DNA from: CAZADA01 sp964636945
GTDB lineage: Bacteria > Pseudomonadota > Alphaproteobacteria > Caulobacterales > Maricaulaceae
Assembly: GCA_964636945.1 (NCBI GenBank)
Contig: CAZWVH010000006.1
Coordinates: forward strand, 1-60,788
DNA length: 60,788 bases
Direction: 5' to 3'
This document shows positions 9,700 through 18,399 of the stretch, piece after piece (position 1 is the first letter of the stretch; each line of letters starts with the position of its first letter). Made by a program: the position numbers and the translations under genes. The notes beneath the pieces are model-generated. The model searched no databases, was not told where the DNA came from, and saw only the letters and a list, made by a program, of their open reading frames with translations.

Positions 9700-10458
9700 C
9701 TAAGACATGACGTGATAGCCGGCGTCGATATATGAAATCGTCCCGGTAATGCGCTGCGCGCCGTCGCTGACCAGAAACGCGGCCATGGCGCCCACATCGG
9801 CGGGGGTGGCAAGGGCGTGTTGGGGAGAGCGTAGGGCGGCCTCATCCAACAACGCGTCAAGGTCGGGCAGTCCCGACGCCGCTCGCGTGCGCATCGGGCC
9901 GGGAGACAAGGCGTTCACGCGTATTCCCGAGGGGCCGAGATCGGCGGCCAAATAGCGCGTAGTTGCTTCTAACGCCGCCTTCACAGGCCCCATAATGTTG
10001 TAATTGTCGACCACTTTTTCTGCACCATAATAGCTCACAGTGAGCAGACACCCACCCTTCGTCATTAAGGGCTCCGCGCGCTTGGCCAGTCGGATGAAGG
10101 AGTGGCATGAGATGTCCATGGCGAGGCGAAAGCCGTCGCGCGAGGAGTCCACTACCCGAGCGTGCAAATCCTCACGCGGGCAGAATGCGATTGAATGTAA
10201 AACGAAGTCGAGCTTGCCCCATGTCGTGCGGATCGTCTCAAAGACGGAGTCCATGGCCCCATCATCACTCACATCGAGTGGCGAAAAGATTGGAGCGCTT
10301 ACCGCCTTGCAAACGGACTCCACGTGAGGCTTAGCCTTGTCGTTGAGATAGGTCACGGCGAGCTGCGCCCCAGCAGCATGGAAGGCTGTGGCGCAACCGG
10401 CGGCGATGCTGTCTTGGTTGGCGACGCCGACCACCAAGCCAACCTTGTCCTTCAGCAT
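9700..10458 (-). CDS. fabI: Enoyl-ACP reductase FabI (SDR family)
   Basis: This 252-residue NAD(P)H-dependent enoyl-acyl-carrier-protein reductase would catalyse the last step of fatty-acid elongation. It begins with the FabI-type nucleotide-binding segment (GLVVGVANQDSIAAGCA). Its catalytic Tyr-x6-Lys is in NYNIMGPVKAALE, and the substrate-loop region reads RVNALSPGPMRTRAASGLP, as in FabI rather than generic SDRs. It is the first gene of the fabI / maoC-pta / ackA group. Alphaproteobacteria often carry more than one FabI. The position next to a hydratase-phosphotransacylase suggests a pathway-specific copy, which is inference. Confidence 0.9.
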   Translation of the reverse strand: MLKDKVGLVVGVANQDSIAAGCATAFHAAGAQLAVTYLNDKAKPHVESVCKAVSAPIFSPLDVSDDGAMDSVFETIRTTWGKLDFVLHSIAFCPREDLHARVVDSSRDGFRLAMDISCHSFIRLAKRAEPLMTKGGCLLTVSYYGAEKVVDNYNIMGPVKAALEATTRYLAADLGPSGIRVNALSPGPMRTRAASGLPDLDALLDEAALRSPQHALATPADVGAMAAFLVSDGAQRITGTISYIDAGYHVMS

Positions 10459-10576
10459 GACGCGACCTCACCCGATCCCCGCTTAGTTCGGCCGAAACAC
10501 GCCGAACCCACCTGGACTTTCCGTGTTGGGGATACATGACCTACGCCGGGTGTCCACCGTGTTCAGTCAAAAGAAT

Positions 10577-10864
10577 TTACCGCCAGCGGTTCATGGCCGA
10601 TTGCATCGCATTGGTCAGGTTCGACCACGCATCTTCGTAGCCCTTTTGCACATCGCGCCATGCGTCAGAACTGGTATTCTGGAGCTTTCCAAGCCCCTTT
10701 TGGGCTTCATCCACGTTGCGACGCATGACGTTGACGGCCTCTTCATACTGCGCGCGCGCGGATTGATCGGCCTCTTTGGCCTGTGATTCTAATCGTTCGA
10801 TAGCGTTGTTCCACTCGTCGATTTGGCGTTTCATGGTTTCGGCAAACTCGTCGCGACTGGACAT
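10577..10864 (-). CDS. Small soluble helical (coiled-coil) protein
   Basis: This is a 95-residue protein, highly charged and predicted to be almost wholly helical. It starts MSSRDEFAETMKRQ, with heptad-like repeats through residues 5-85, and ends in SAMNRWR. The ATG at 10864 is preceded by GGAGG at good spacing (AAGGAGGACGTGAC), so the start is well supported. There is no signal peptide or membrane segment. It resembles phasin-like or ElaB-like small helical proteins only in general character, and I do not recognise the family. It lies 118 bp upstream of fabI on the same strand. A link to acyl-CoA/polyester metabolism is possible from position alone. Confidence 0.75.
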   Translation of the reverse strand: MSSRDEFAETMKRQIDEWNNAIERLESQAKEADQSARAQYEEAVNVMRRNVDEAQKGLGKLQNTSSDAWRDVQKGYEDAWSNLTNAMQSAMNRWR

Positions 10865-10945
10865 GTCACGTCCTCCTTTCCGATGCACGGACTGCGCGTT
10901 AGATGGGGTCACCACAGGGCGACCCATGGATGCACCGTCGAAGGG

Positions 10946-11083
10946 CTAACAGCGCTTTGAACGACGGCAGCGTTGGGAACAATACCGCACATTGGCCCAA
11001 TCGCGCGCCCATTTCTTGCGCCAGCTGAACGGTCGCCCACAGGCAATGCAGACCTTTTCCGGCAAATCGGCCTTGGTGCGCAC
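10946..11083 (-). CDS. DUF2256 small zinc-ribbon-like protein
   Basis: This is a 45-residue protein matching the DUF2256 pattern. It reads KADLPEKVCIACGRPFSWRK, then KWARDWANVRYCSQRC, ending in basic residues. The paired CxxC and CxxxC cysteines could bind zinc. The function is unknown, and homologues are often found beside photolyase/cryptochrome or other small genes. Family alignment starts at the GTG at 11083, but no clear ribosome-binding site is visible there. An ATG at 11179 gives a 77-residue version overlapping the 54-residue gene upstream. The start is therefore uncertain; the family call is good. Confidence 0.75.
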   Translation of the reverse strand: MRTKADLPEKVCIACGRPFSWRKKWARDWANVRYCSQRCRRSKRC

Positions 11084-11130
11084 AGCAATCACCGCGAACG
11101 AGCGAGCATTGTCGCAGCTTTGAGCGCAGA

Positions 11131-11295
11131 TCAGCGCCCTTGGGGTGCGTAGCTCCACCCCAGTCGACCAAGGGCCCAACCTCGCCGAGAAAGCTGCTTG
11201 GCCTCCGCCGTCAGCCCCATATCGCGCAAAATCTTTGCTTGTTTGGCTAAGGCCCTCGCCAAAGTAAGAATTGTTTCGCTGTTTCGATTGCTCAT
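11131..11295 (-). CDS. Small basic protein, 54 aa, unknown function
   Basis: The ATG at 11295 is preceded by GGGAGC at normal spacing and opens a 54-residue frame beginning MSNRNSETILTLARAL. The first about 35 residues look helical and amphipathic (ALAKQAKILRDMGLTAEAKQL), followed by a Gly/Arg/Trp-rich tail (RRGWALGRLGWSYAPQGR). There is no signal peptide or membrane span. I do not recognise it. It sits directly upstream of the DUF2256 gene on the same strand (47 bp from stop to the chosen DUF2256 start), so the pair may be co-expressed. The coding call rests on the ribosome-binding site and codon use. Confidence 0.55.
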   Translation of the reverse strand: MSNRNSETILTLARALAKQAKILRDMGLTAEAKQLSRRGWALGRLGWSYAPQGR

Positions 11296-11424
11296 GGGGT
11301 GCTCCCTGCGTTTATCGGTTCTACGCACAGGCCGGCCGATTGGATGGCTTAGCGCTCGCCAGGGCAACGCTGGAATGTTAGGCATGACCCTACAATGACA
11401 ACGACTTTCAAGCAGGGTGGAGCC

Positions 11425-12312
11425 ATGGCCAAGAAATCAGACAATCTCCCACAAGCGGCCTACGATCTTTATGATCAGTATTGTCATGGCGACATCAGCC
11501 GGCGCCAATTCATGGACCGGGTCCAGGGGATCGCGGTCGGCGGGCTGACCATGTCGGCTCTATTAGGTGGTTTAATGCCCAACTACGCTGCCGCCCAGCA
11601 GGTCGAACCCGATGATCCACGCATAAGGGCCAACCGCATAACCTACAACTCGCCAAATGGGGCGGGTGAAATGGGCGGCGTGCTAGCCCGACCCGCTGGG
11701 GACGGCAAATATCCCGGGGTGTTGGTGATCCACGAAAACCGCGGGCTCAATCCCTATGTCGAAGATGTGGCTCGCCGGTTGGCCGTGGCTGGCTATGTGG
11801 CGCTCGCGCCCGACGCACTATACCCGCTGGGTGGCTATCCCGGTAATGACGATGACGGGCGCGCCATGCAGCGAGAGCGCGACCGTAACGAAATGCTCGA
11901 AGATTTCATTGCCGGCGCCGAGCATGTCATGGTCCATGACGCGTGCACGGGCGCGGTGGGCTGTGTGGGCTTTTGCTTTGGCGGCTCAGTGGCCAACGCC
12001 ATGGCTGTGCGCATGCCCAACCTCCTCGCGGCCGTTCCGTTTTATGGCGGTTGGCCTGAAGCGGCTGACGCGGAGAACGTATCGGCTCCATTGATGGTTC
12101 AACTGGCCGGCTTGGACGAACGCGTTAATGCTGGCTGGCCAGCCTATGAACAAGCACTGCTCGCCGCGGGCAAAACTTACTCAGTGCATGTCTATGCCGG
12201 GGTGAATCACGGTTTCCATAACGATTCAACAAGTCGCTATGATCAGCCGGCCGCCGAATTGGCGTGGACGCGCACGCTTGCTTTTTTCGATCACCACCTT
12301 TCGCCCGCCTAG
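11425..12312 (+). CDS. Dienelactone hydrolase family protein, Tat-exported
   Basis: This is a 295-residue alpha/beta hydrolase of the dienelactone hydrolase family. The start at 11425 has GGTGGAG just upstream. A twin-arginine motif SRRQFM at about residue 31 precedes a hydrophobic stretch, as in the YghX-like and other exported members of this family, so export of a folded enzyme is likely. The catalytic triad can be placed as Cys184 in GFCFGG, Asp231 in AGLDERV and His262 in VNHGFH. These are the Cys-Asp-His residues typical of dienelactone hydrolases, in place of the more common Ser. The physiological substrate is unknown. The gene is divergent from the small-protein group and followed 84 bp later by a small outer-membrane protein. 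Confidence 0.9.
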   Translation: MAKKSDNLPQAAYDLYDQYCHGDISRRQFMDRVQGIAVGGLTMSALLGGLMPNYAAAQQVEPDDPRIRANRITYNSPNGAGEMGGVLARPAGDGKYPGVLVIHENRGLNPYVEDVARRLAVAGYVALAPDALYPLGGYPGNDDDGRAMQRERDRNEMLEDFIAGAEHVMVHDACTGAVGCVGFCFGGSVANAMAVRMPNLLAAVPFYGGWPEAADAENVSAPLMVQLAGLDERVNAGWPAYEQALLAAGKTYSVHVYAGVNHGFHNDSTSRYDQPAAELAWTRTLAFFDHHLSPA

Positions 12313-12396
12313 TTTAAATTTGTCGAACTTTCGCCGCAGAATCACGGTCAACACCATGTCTTAATATGGGGGCGTCCCGTGATGAGAGAGGCGAAA

Positions 12397-12921
12397 ATGT
12401 TGAAAAAGCTAGCTGTGGCAGTGGCCCTTGGCGCAATTGTGGGGGCTTCAGCAGCCGCTCAGAGCTCAAACTCCCTGGCGGGAGGTCCGTTGGAAGATTT
12501 CCGCAGTTATTTCTATGGTGAGATTGGCGGCGGCTATGTGCTGGACAACGAATTCGACACGTTGGGAGTGCTAGGCCGGTTTGGTTACGAAACGCCTGCC
12601 CCAGAAGCCTTTACCGGTTTGTTCGATCGATTTGCGTATGAAGGCGAACTGTTTGTGGGATTGTTTGGCGAGGATGACGGTCCGGACTATGACTATTCGC
12701 TCGGCGCAGGGCTGCGTACGATTAAACACCTTTCTCCACGTTGGGATGGATTTTTCCGGCTCGGATTGTCGCGCGTGGAAATCGAGGACGATGGCGATCT
12801 CGACGTCTTGTTTGGGCTTGGCGGGGAATATGGCATTGATGGCCGATCTGGATTGAGGGGCGATCTGACCTTCCAGAACGATTTGGAGATCCTATCCCTG
12901 GCCTATACGCGCGACTTCTAG
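12397..12921 (+). CDS. Small outer-membrane beta-barrel-like protein
   Basis: This is a 174-residue exported protein. The start at 12397 is preceded by GAGAGGCG. A signal peptide runs from MLKKLAVAVALGAIVG to about the SAAAQ site. The mature part has alternating aromatic/glycine strands (YFYGEIGGGYVLDNEFD, LGAGLRTI, FFRLGLSRVEI) separated by acidic turns (GEDDGPDYDY, IEDDGDLD). It ends with Phe (AYTRDF), the usual C-terminal signature for BAM-assembled barrels. The size suits an eight-stranded barrel. Function is unknown. It shares style (acidic loops, short barrel) with the broken gene at 56512-56896. Confidence 0.7.
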   Translation: MLKKLAVAVALGAIVGASAAAQSSNSLAGGPLEDFRSYFYGEIGGGYVLDNEFDTLGVLGRFGYETPAPEAFTGLFDRFAYEGELFVGLFGEDDGPDYDYSLGAGLRTIKHLSPRWDGFFRLGLSRVEIEDDGDLDVLFGLGGEYGIDGRSGLRGDLTFQNDLEILSLAYTRDF

Positions 12922-13017
12922 TCGGTCGGGAACATGCACCCTGCCGGTATCCACTTGCAGGAACAGGCGATCTCGGGTCTAGATGACACAATTGGTCAGC
13001 GGCGAAGGAGACCTGGC

Positions 13018-14214
13018 ATGACTACCGAGACAACAAGCCCCTCAGCATTGCAATATCTCGATCGAGCCATGGTTAGTCTGCGAAAGCTTGGGCTCGTCAC
13101 TGACGATGGGTCTGATGGCGCGGCGGCGCCGATTACGGCGTTGCTGGCCAAAATCAGTGATCTTGATCCTGATCGGGTGGCCGCCATTGCTCGGACGTTG
13201 GACGAAGCGAGCACATTCAACGATGTGGTGCGCGAGCAAATCTCCGGCGTGACTATCGGCGAGCGTTACGAGGGCATCACGGCGGCTTTCACGTCGATTC
13301 GCGATGACGCCAAGGACATGGTGGACCAATTTAAGGATGGAAAAATCTCCACCATGGAGCGCGTGTCCAATGTTTGGATGAAGATGACACGCGGCGATAT
13401 CGCGTCCCGCTTTGGCAAGATTAAAGACCTCTACCTGGAAGTCCAAGGCGAAACCGCGAACCAAATTGATCGCGAACAGACCATTTTGGAATCATACCAA
13501 GACTTTCGCGGCGCCCTGAAGCAATCTGAGGTTCTGGCGCTTGAAGTGCTCAAAAAGGCCGAGGGTGAGTTGGACGCCGCGCGCGGGCGCGTCAGTGACG
13601 CCGTGGCCAAAGTTGAGAATTATACCGGTGATGATCCCATCGAACGGTCGCGATTGGAGCTGGCGCGAGATGAACAGGTGCGGGCGTTGCAGCTTGAAGA
13701 CAAGCGCTACCAGATCGCCAAGGACTTATCGGACAATATTATGGTGTCTTACAACACGTCCGAAGTGATCATGTCGCGTTTGGTGCAGACCACATCAGCC
13801 AAGGAGCGGATTTACGCCCAATCCGTGAGTTTTTTCTCCACCAACGAAGTGGTGCTGACTGCGCTCACGGCTAGCTTTACTGGAATGTTCGGCCTGCACG
13901 AAAGCACGCAGACCCTCGAGGCCATGAAGAAAGGCGTAGACAAGAGTTTGGAAGTTCTGGCGGAGATCGGCGGAGAAATTCAAGAGGCTGCAACACGCGC
14001 GGGCTACGGTCCCACTATTTCTGCAGCGTCGGTGAAAATGCTGGTGGACAGCGTGGTCAGTTATCAAGAGCACACCCAATCGATCATCGCTGAAATGCGC
14101 GAGGCCGCCACGAAAAACTCTGAGGAAATTCGTGACGCGGTGGAAGACGGGAAACGCCGACTCACCAAGCTGATTGAAGACGGCGCAACGCTGACGCCAA
14201 CACTGGACCAGTAA
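13018..14214 (+). CDS. Coiled-coil protein of unknown function (first gene of a three-gene operon)
   Basis: This is a 398-residue protein, start chosen at 13018 after GGCGAAGGAGACC. It has no signal peptide and no clear membrane span. It is mostly helical with long charged segments (about residues 80-130 and 140-250) and a slightly more hydrophobic stretch (about 270-310, FFSTNEVVLTALTASFTGMFG). The general layout recalls TelA-like 'toxic anion resistance' or 'cell surface' annotations, but I see no diagnostic motif and do not claim the function. It is followed after 1 bp by the membrane protein at 14216 and then by an overlapping coiled-coil gene, so the three are probably translated together. 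Confidence 0.8.
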   Translation: MTTETTSPSALQYLDRAMVSLRKLGLVTDDGSDGAAAPITALLAKISDLDPDRVAAIARTLDEASTFNDVVREQISGVTIGERYEGITAAFTSIRDDAKDMVDQFKDGKISTMERVSNVWMKMTRGDIASRFGKIKDLYLEVQGETANQIDREQTILESYQDFRGALKQSEVLALEVLKKAEGELDAARGRVSDAVAKVENYTGDDPIERSRLELARDEQVRALQLEDKRYQIAKDLSDNIMVSYNTSEVIMSRLVQTTSAKERIYAQSVSFFSTNEVVLTALTASFTGMFGLHESTQTLEAMKKGVDKSLEVLAEIGGEIQEAATRAGYGPTISAASVKMLVDSVVSYQEHTQSIIAEMREAATKNSEEIRDAVEDGKRRLTKLIEDGATLTPTLDQ

Positions 14215-14215
14215 A

Positions 14216-15166
14216 ATGGCTGAGACCGCCGAATCGCCCCCGGCGGCGTCAAAGGATACCTTTGACGAAGTGCTGCTCGCCATGGATGTGGTCGACACAC
14301 TGCGCCGACGCGAGCAGCTCACCATGCAAGAGCTGTCCACCCATGATCGCAAGGAAGCGTTGATTGCGCGGTTAAAAAAAATCTATGCCGCACAGGGGAT
14401 CGACGTGCCCGATCGCGTGCTGCGTGAAGGTGTGCAGGCCATGGAGGACAAGCGGTTTGTCTATGAACCGCCTGAGCCTTCGTTTAGCGTTTGGCTGGCG
14501 AAGATCTATGTTTCTCGCGATCGCTGGCTTAAGCCTCTGCTGATTGGCTTGGGTGCGTTCATTGCGGCGGGGCTGGTTCTGCAATTCGCCATATTGCGGC
14601 CCGCAGCGGAACGTCGCGAGGCCGCACGGGTGGAGCTCTCTCAAGGGCTGCCGACCGAAATCAATCAATTGCACGCCAATATTGTTTCGGCCACCGGAGA
14701 TGCCGAGGCGTTGCGTCTGGCCGATACATTGCAGCAATCAGGCTTGAGCGCCGCGCGCACTGGCAATTTGAGCGACGCTCGAGGGGCGCGTGATGAGTTG
14801 GTGACGCTTCAGTCGGATATTGCAGCGATTTACGACGTGGTTGTGGTCTCGCGCCCAGGCGAGCCTTCGGGCGTGTTTCGTATCCCTGATGACGTCCCAG
14901 GTGCGCGCAACTACTATCTGATTGTGGAGGCGATTGATCCACGCGGCCAACGGGTTGAGGTGCCGATCACGAGCGAGGAAAACCAACGCAGCGGGCGCGT
15001 CACCATTTGGGGACAAAGGGTTTCAGAAGATGTGTTTAACCGGGTGGCGGCGGATAAGGGCGATGATCAAATCATCCAAGACGCGGTGATTGGTCAAAAG
15101 CGCGGCGGGCAATTGCGTCCCGAATTCAGCGTGAACGCTCCGGGCGGGGCGATTTTGGAATGGTGA
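14216..15166 (+). CDS. DUF6384-like membrane-anchored protein
   Basis: This is a 316-residue protein. Residues 1-95 are cytoplasmic and helical, with LLAMDVVDTLRRREQL and a basic RKEALIARLKKIYAAQGIDV segment. One strong membrane span lies at about residues 100-127 (LKPLLIGLGAFIAAGLVLQF). The C-terminal about 190 residues form a helical region followed by a beta-rich domain (YDVVVVSRPGEPSGVFRIPD, then NYYLIVEAIDPRGQRVEVP). The family name DUF6384 is from memory and tentative. It starts 1 bp after the upstream gene and overlaps the downstream gene by 7 bp. It is the likely membrane anchor of the three-protein set. Confidence 0.75.
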   Translation: MAETAESPPAASKDTFDEVLLAMDVVDTLRRREQLTMQELSTHDRKEALIARLKKIYAAQGIDVPDRVLREGVQAMEDKRFVYEPPEPSFSVWLAKIYVSRDRWLKPLLIGLGAFIAAGLVLQFAILRPAAERREAARVELSQGLPTEINQLHANIVSATGDAEALRLADTLQQSGLSAARTGNLSDARGARDELVTLQSDIAAIYDVVVVSRPGEPSGVFRIPDDVPGARNYYLIVEAIDPRGQRVEVPITSEENQRSGRVTIWGQRVSEDVFNRVAADKGDDQIIQDAVIGQKRGGQLRPEFSVNAPGGAILEW

Positions 15167-16656
15167 CTGTTGCACATCGCATCGACGGCGCCGAAGCCCT
15201 CACGCGCATTGATGCGTCGGTGTCGCGGCTGCGTGACTTGGTCCACGAAGCGGTCGCCGAGGCTGATGAGGCCAAAGCTGAAGAGGTTCAGATCCGCGAA
15301 GCCCAACTTCAGTGTTTTGAACGGCTGGCAAGCTTGCGCCTCGACCTGATCGAAGACCCGTCTGTGGCCCAAGCGCTCGATGACGTGCATGCGCAAGCGC
15401 GCGCCCTTTTGCAAAAGCATCAGGACCATATTGCCACGGAAGACCAGGCGCTTCGTCAAGCTGAAGCCAAGATTACCCAATTGGAAACCGAACGCCAGGA
15501 GCTTGCCAACAAGCGACAAAGCGCCATCGACGTTTATGAGACCAAAGTGGCTGACGTTCAAAAGGCGCTGGAAGCGGATGCGCAATATCAAAAGTTGGTC
15601 GATGTGCATGACGAAGCTGTGGCCGTCGTGTCGCGTGTGGAGCAAAAGCTCGAAGTGGCGCAGACCGAAAAGGTGGAGAAGAGCAAGCCTTATCTGAGCG
15701 ATCCGTTGTTTTCGTACCTGTGGCGACGCGGGTTTCGCAGCAAGGACTATAAGGCATCGCCGCCCATCCGCTTTTTGGATCAATGGGTTGGTCGATTGTG
15801 TAAATACGATCAGGCTTATCTTGATTATGTTCACCTGACGGAATTGCCAGAGCGGCTTGCAAGGCATCTTGAACGTGTTGAGGAAAAAGCAGAAACGGCC
15901 AAAGCGGCTTTAGAAACTTATGAGCATAACGCCGTGGAGCAGGCGGGTGGAGATGCGTTGCGCGAGGCGGTTGATCAATTGGCCCAAGGCCTCAAGTCTA
16001 CCGACCAGCAAATCGAAGCCGCCGAGATCAAGCACCAGGAGCTGACCATCCGTCATCAACACTCGCTATCAGCCCAGAGCGGTCCGGCCGCTGAAGCGCG
16101 CGAGTTGCTATCCGACCGCTTAAAATCCATGAGCTTTCCCGATTTGAGAGAACTTGTGGCGGAAACTGTGGAGCTGGCGGACGATGAAATTGTCGATGAG
16201 CTTGTAAAACTTCGGGCTCGGGAGTTGAACATCGAACAAGAGGCCAGTCGCCACCCCGAGCGCATTGAGCATTTGCGTCAGTCGCTCGGTGCACTCGAGG
16301 CTTTTCGCCGAAAGTTTAAGGCCTCGAAGTTTGATAGTCGCTATGTCTTGGTGGGCTCAGCGTATGTGGACGAGGCCATCGAAAATGTGGCGCGAGGCAA
16401 TGACAATGCCGACGGAGCGGTCCGACGATTGAGAAAGAAACTCCGCTGGGTGAACGCCGAAGGACCCACAGGGTTTGGGGGGCGCCGACGTCGAAGCACC
16501 ATGGGATTGCCGGAATTGGCGACCGATATTCTGATCGCCTCAGTGCTGCGGTCCGGCTATCGCGGGCCAACACGCGGGCGCACCATGTCGCGGCCCTCAG
16601 CACCGCGCTCGCGCCCACGACGCAGTGGCGGTTTTCGCACCGGCGGCGGGTTTTAA
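15160..16656 (+). CDS. Large coiled-coil protein with basic Gly/Arg tail
   Basis: This is a 498-residue protein, start at 15160 overlapping the upstream gene. It is almost entirely heptad-rich coiled coil (about residues 15-180 and 225-400) with a short globular break at about 180-220 containing SDPLFSYLWRRGFRSKDYKA. The last about 45 residues are basic and low complexity, ending SGGFRTGGGF; such tails often mediate binding to nucleic acid, membrane or partners. There is no signal peptide. I do not recognise the family. As the third gene of the operon it probably forms a scaffold with the two upstream products. It ends one base before the convergent antiporter gene. Confidence 0.75.
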   Translation: MVTVAHRIDGAEALTRIDASVSRLRDLVHEAVAEADEAKAEEVQIREAQLQCFERLASLRLDLIEDPSVAQALDDVHAQARALLQKHQDHIATEDQALRQAEAKITQLETERQELANKRQSAIDVYETKVADVQKALEADAQYQKLVDVHDEAVAVVSRVEQKLEVAQTEKVEKSKPYLSDPLFSYLWRRGFRSKDYKASPPIRFLDQWVGRLCKYDQAYLDYVHLTELPERLARHLERVEEKAETAKAALETYEHNAVEQAGGDALREAVDQLAQGLKSTDQQIEAAEIKHQELTIRHQHSLSAQSGPAAEARELLSDRLKSMSFPDLRELVAETVELADDEIVDELVKLRARELNIEQEASRHPERIEHLRQSLGALEAFRRKFKASKFDSRYVLVGSAYVDEAIENVARGNDNADGAVRRLRKKLRWVNAEGPTGFGGRRRRSTMGLPELATDILIASVLRSGYRGPTRGRTMSRPSAPRSRPRRSGGFRTGGGF

Positions 16657-18399
16657 TCAGTCAGATTTTTCGGCATTCTCCGCCTTGCGATACTCAGCCT
16701 CGCGCTCAGAAGCGATGCGATCGCGGACGGTTTCGCTGGCATAGCCAAATTCCTCAAGCGCGCGCGCAGCAATCTGCAAGCCCGCCTCAATGGCTTCGGG
16801 GATGACAAAGTTGGCTCCGGCGGCTTTGAGTTCTTCCGCATGGCCGGTGTCTCTGGCGCGCGCCAGGATGGTCGCACCCGCGCGCAATGAGCGAACCGCG
16901 CGCACCATGGCCTTGGCGCTTGCCGGATCGTCCACTGTCACAATCACCAAGGCGGCGTGTTCTGCGCCCATGCGCGTCAAAAACTCAGGTCGAGAGGCGT
17001 CTCCCAAATACACCCGAGAGCCGCGTTCACGTTCACGGCTAACCAAAGCGCCGCTGCGATCGAGCGCGATGATGTCTGTCCCTTCCGACTCCAAAATTCG
17101 GGCAATGGCCTGACCCACACGGCCAAATCCGGCGATGATCACGTGATTGCTCGCGGCCGAGGCATCGAATGCCTCATCGGCGGGAGCGCTTTTCTCAAAG
17201 ATCCGCGCGGCGCGCCGGCCGGCAATGGCGAAGAATGGGGTGAGCAACATGGACAAGCCGGCAATTGCCACCAGGATTGTCGCGACGCTTTGGTCAATGA
17301 CACCGCTCGCCAATGCGCTTGAGGCGACGACAAAGGCAAATTCGCCCGCGGGCGCCAGTAAGAACGCCCCTTCGAGCGCCACGGCAGTCGAGCCGGCAAA
17401 CAGTCGCAGCGCCCCTCCTGCGATCACCGCCTTGACCGCAAAAAGCGCGAGAAGCCCCGCGGCGATCGTTGGCCAGTATGCCATGACACTATTCAGATCG
17501 AGGCTCATGCCCACAGTCATGAAAAACAAGCTAAGCAACAGGCCTTTGAAGGGTTCGAGATCGATTTCAGCTTGGTGTTTAAACTCGGTTTCCCCGAGCA
17601 ACAGCCCCGCCAAAAACGCGCCGAGGGCCAGTGACAGACCCGCGCCGGCGGTGAGCAGCGCCGCGCCCACCACCGTCAAGAGCGTCAGCGCCATGAGGAA
17701 GTCGCGCCCTCCGGTGCGCGCAGCCAAGCCGAATACGGGGCGCAAAGCGAACCGTCCCACAAGGCCAATGATTGCCAAGGCGCCCAATCCCTGCAGCACG
17801 CCGACGGTGATGAGGCGCGTGAGACTGGTTCCCGAATCTTGCGCCAGAACGCTCACGACAATGAGGATCGGGGCGACCAGGATGTCCTGGAACAGGAGCA
17901 CAGACAATGTCGCCCGGCCGGTGGGCGAGGCGGTGCGCCTCTGGTCGGCCATGAGCTGCATGACAATCGCCGTTGATGATAAGGCGAGCGCGAGTCCTAC
18001 GACGATTGATGTTGGACCAGGCATACCCAGTGCATGGACGCAAAAACCAATGGCAGCCGCGCTCAATCCGGCTTGCAGCGCACCCGCGCCAAACACGGCG
18101 CGTCGCAATGACCAAAGTCTCTTGAACGACAATTCGAGGCCAAGCAGAAAAAGCAAGAACAACACGCCAAGCTCAGCGAATGGCTCCACGGCCTCCGGCT
18201 CGGAGATGGTCACATATTCCACCAACGACCACCGTTCGGCCAACGCTCCTAATCCATGGGGCCCCAATGCTATGCCGGCAAGGAGAAAGCCCAAGACGGC
18301 AGGCGTGCGCGCACGGTGCAATGCGGGCACCACCACGCCGGCGGCGAATAAGAACACCAACACATCCTTGAGCCAAACGCCCTGGCCCGCATGCTCCAT
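16657..18399 (-). CDS. Monovalent cation:proton antiporter-2 (KefB/KefC-like)
   Basis: This is a 580-residue inner-membrane CPA2 transporter. Residues about 10-390 form a Na/H-exchanger domain with about 12 hydrophobic spans (for example FLLFLLGLELSFKRLW and ALALSSTAIVMQLM). Residues about 415-530 form a TrkA-N/RCK nucleotide-binding domain with HVIIAGFGRVGQAIARIL (Rossmann GxGxxG) and ALDRS. Such proteins exchange K+ or Na+ for H+ and are often gated by NAD(H) or glutathione adducts. A gamma-glutamyltransferase is divergently encoded across about 160 bp, a pairing of interest because KefB/C-type systems are linked to glutathione. No separate KefF/G-type subunit is seen. Confidence 0.92.
   Translation of the reverse strand: MEHAGQGVWLKDVLVFLFAAGVVVPALHRARTPAVLGFLLAGIALGPHGLGALAERWSLVEYVTISEPEAVEPFAELGVLFLLFLLGLELSFKRLWSLRRAVFGAGALQAGLSAAAIGFCVHALGMPGPTSIVVGLALALSSTAIVMQLMADQRRTASPTGRATLSVLLFQDILVAPILIVVSVLAQDSGTSLTRLITVGVLQGLGALAIIGLVGRFALRPVFGLAARTGGRDFLMALTLLTVVGAALLTAGAGLSLALGAFLAGLLLGETEFKHQAEIDLEPFKGLLLSLFFMTVGMSLDLNSVMAYWPTIAAGLLALFAVKAVIAGGALRLFAGSTAVALEGAFLLAPAGEFAFVVASSALASGVIDQSVATILVAIAGLSMLLTPFFAIAGRRAARIFEKSAPADEAFDASAASNHVIIAGFGRVGQAIARILESEGTDIIALDRSGALVSRERERGSRVYLGDASRPEFLTRMGAEHAALVIVTVDDPASAKAMVRAVRSLRAGATILARARDTGHAEELKAAGANFVIPEAIEAGLQIAARALEEFGYASETVRDRIASEREAEYRKAENAEKSD

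Noticed and set aside
15094..15867. A 257-codon minus-strand frame opposite the coiled-coil gene
   Set aside because: The plus-strand frame is in a coupled operon with consistent codon use. The minus frame is a mirror of heptad-repeat codons.
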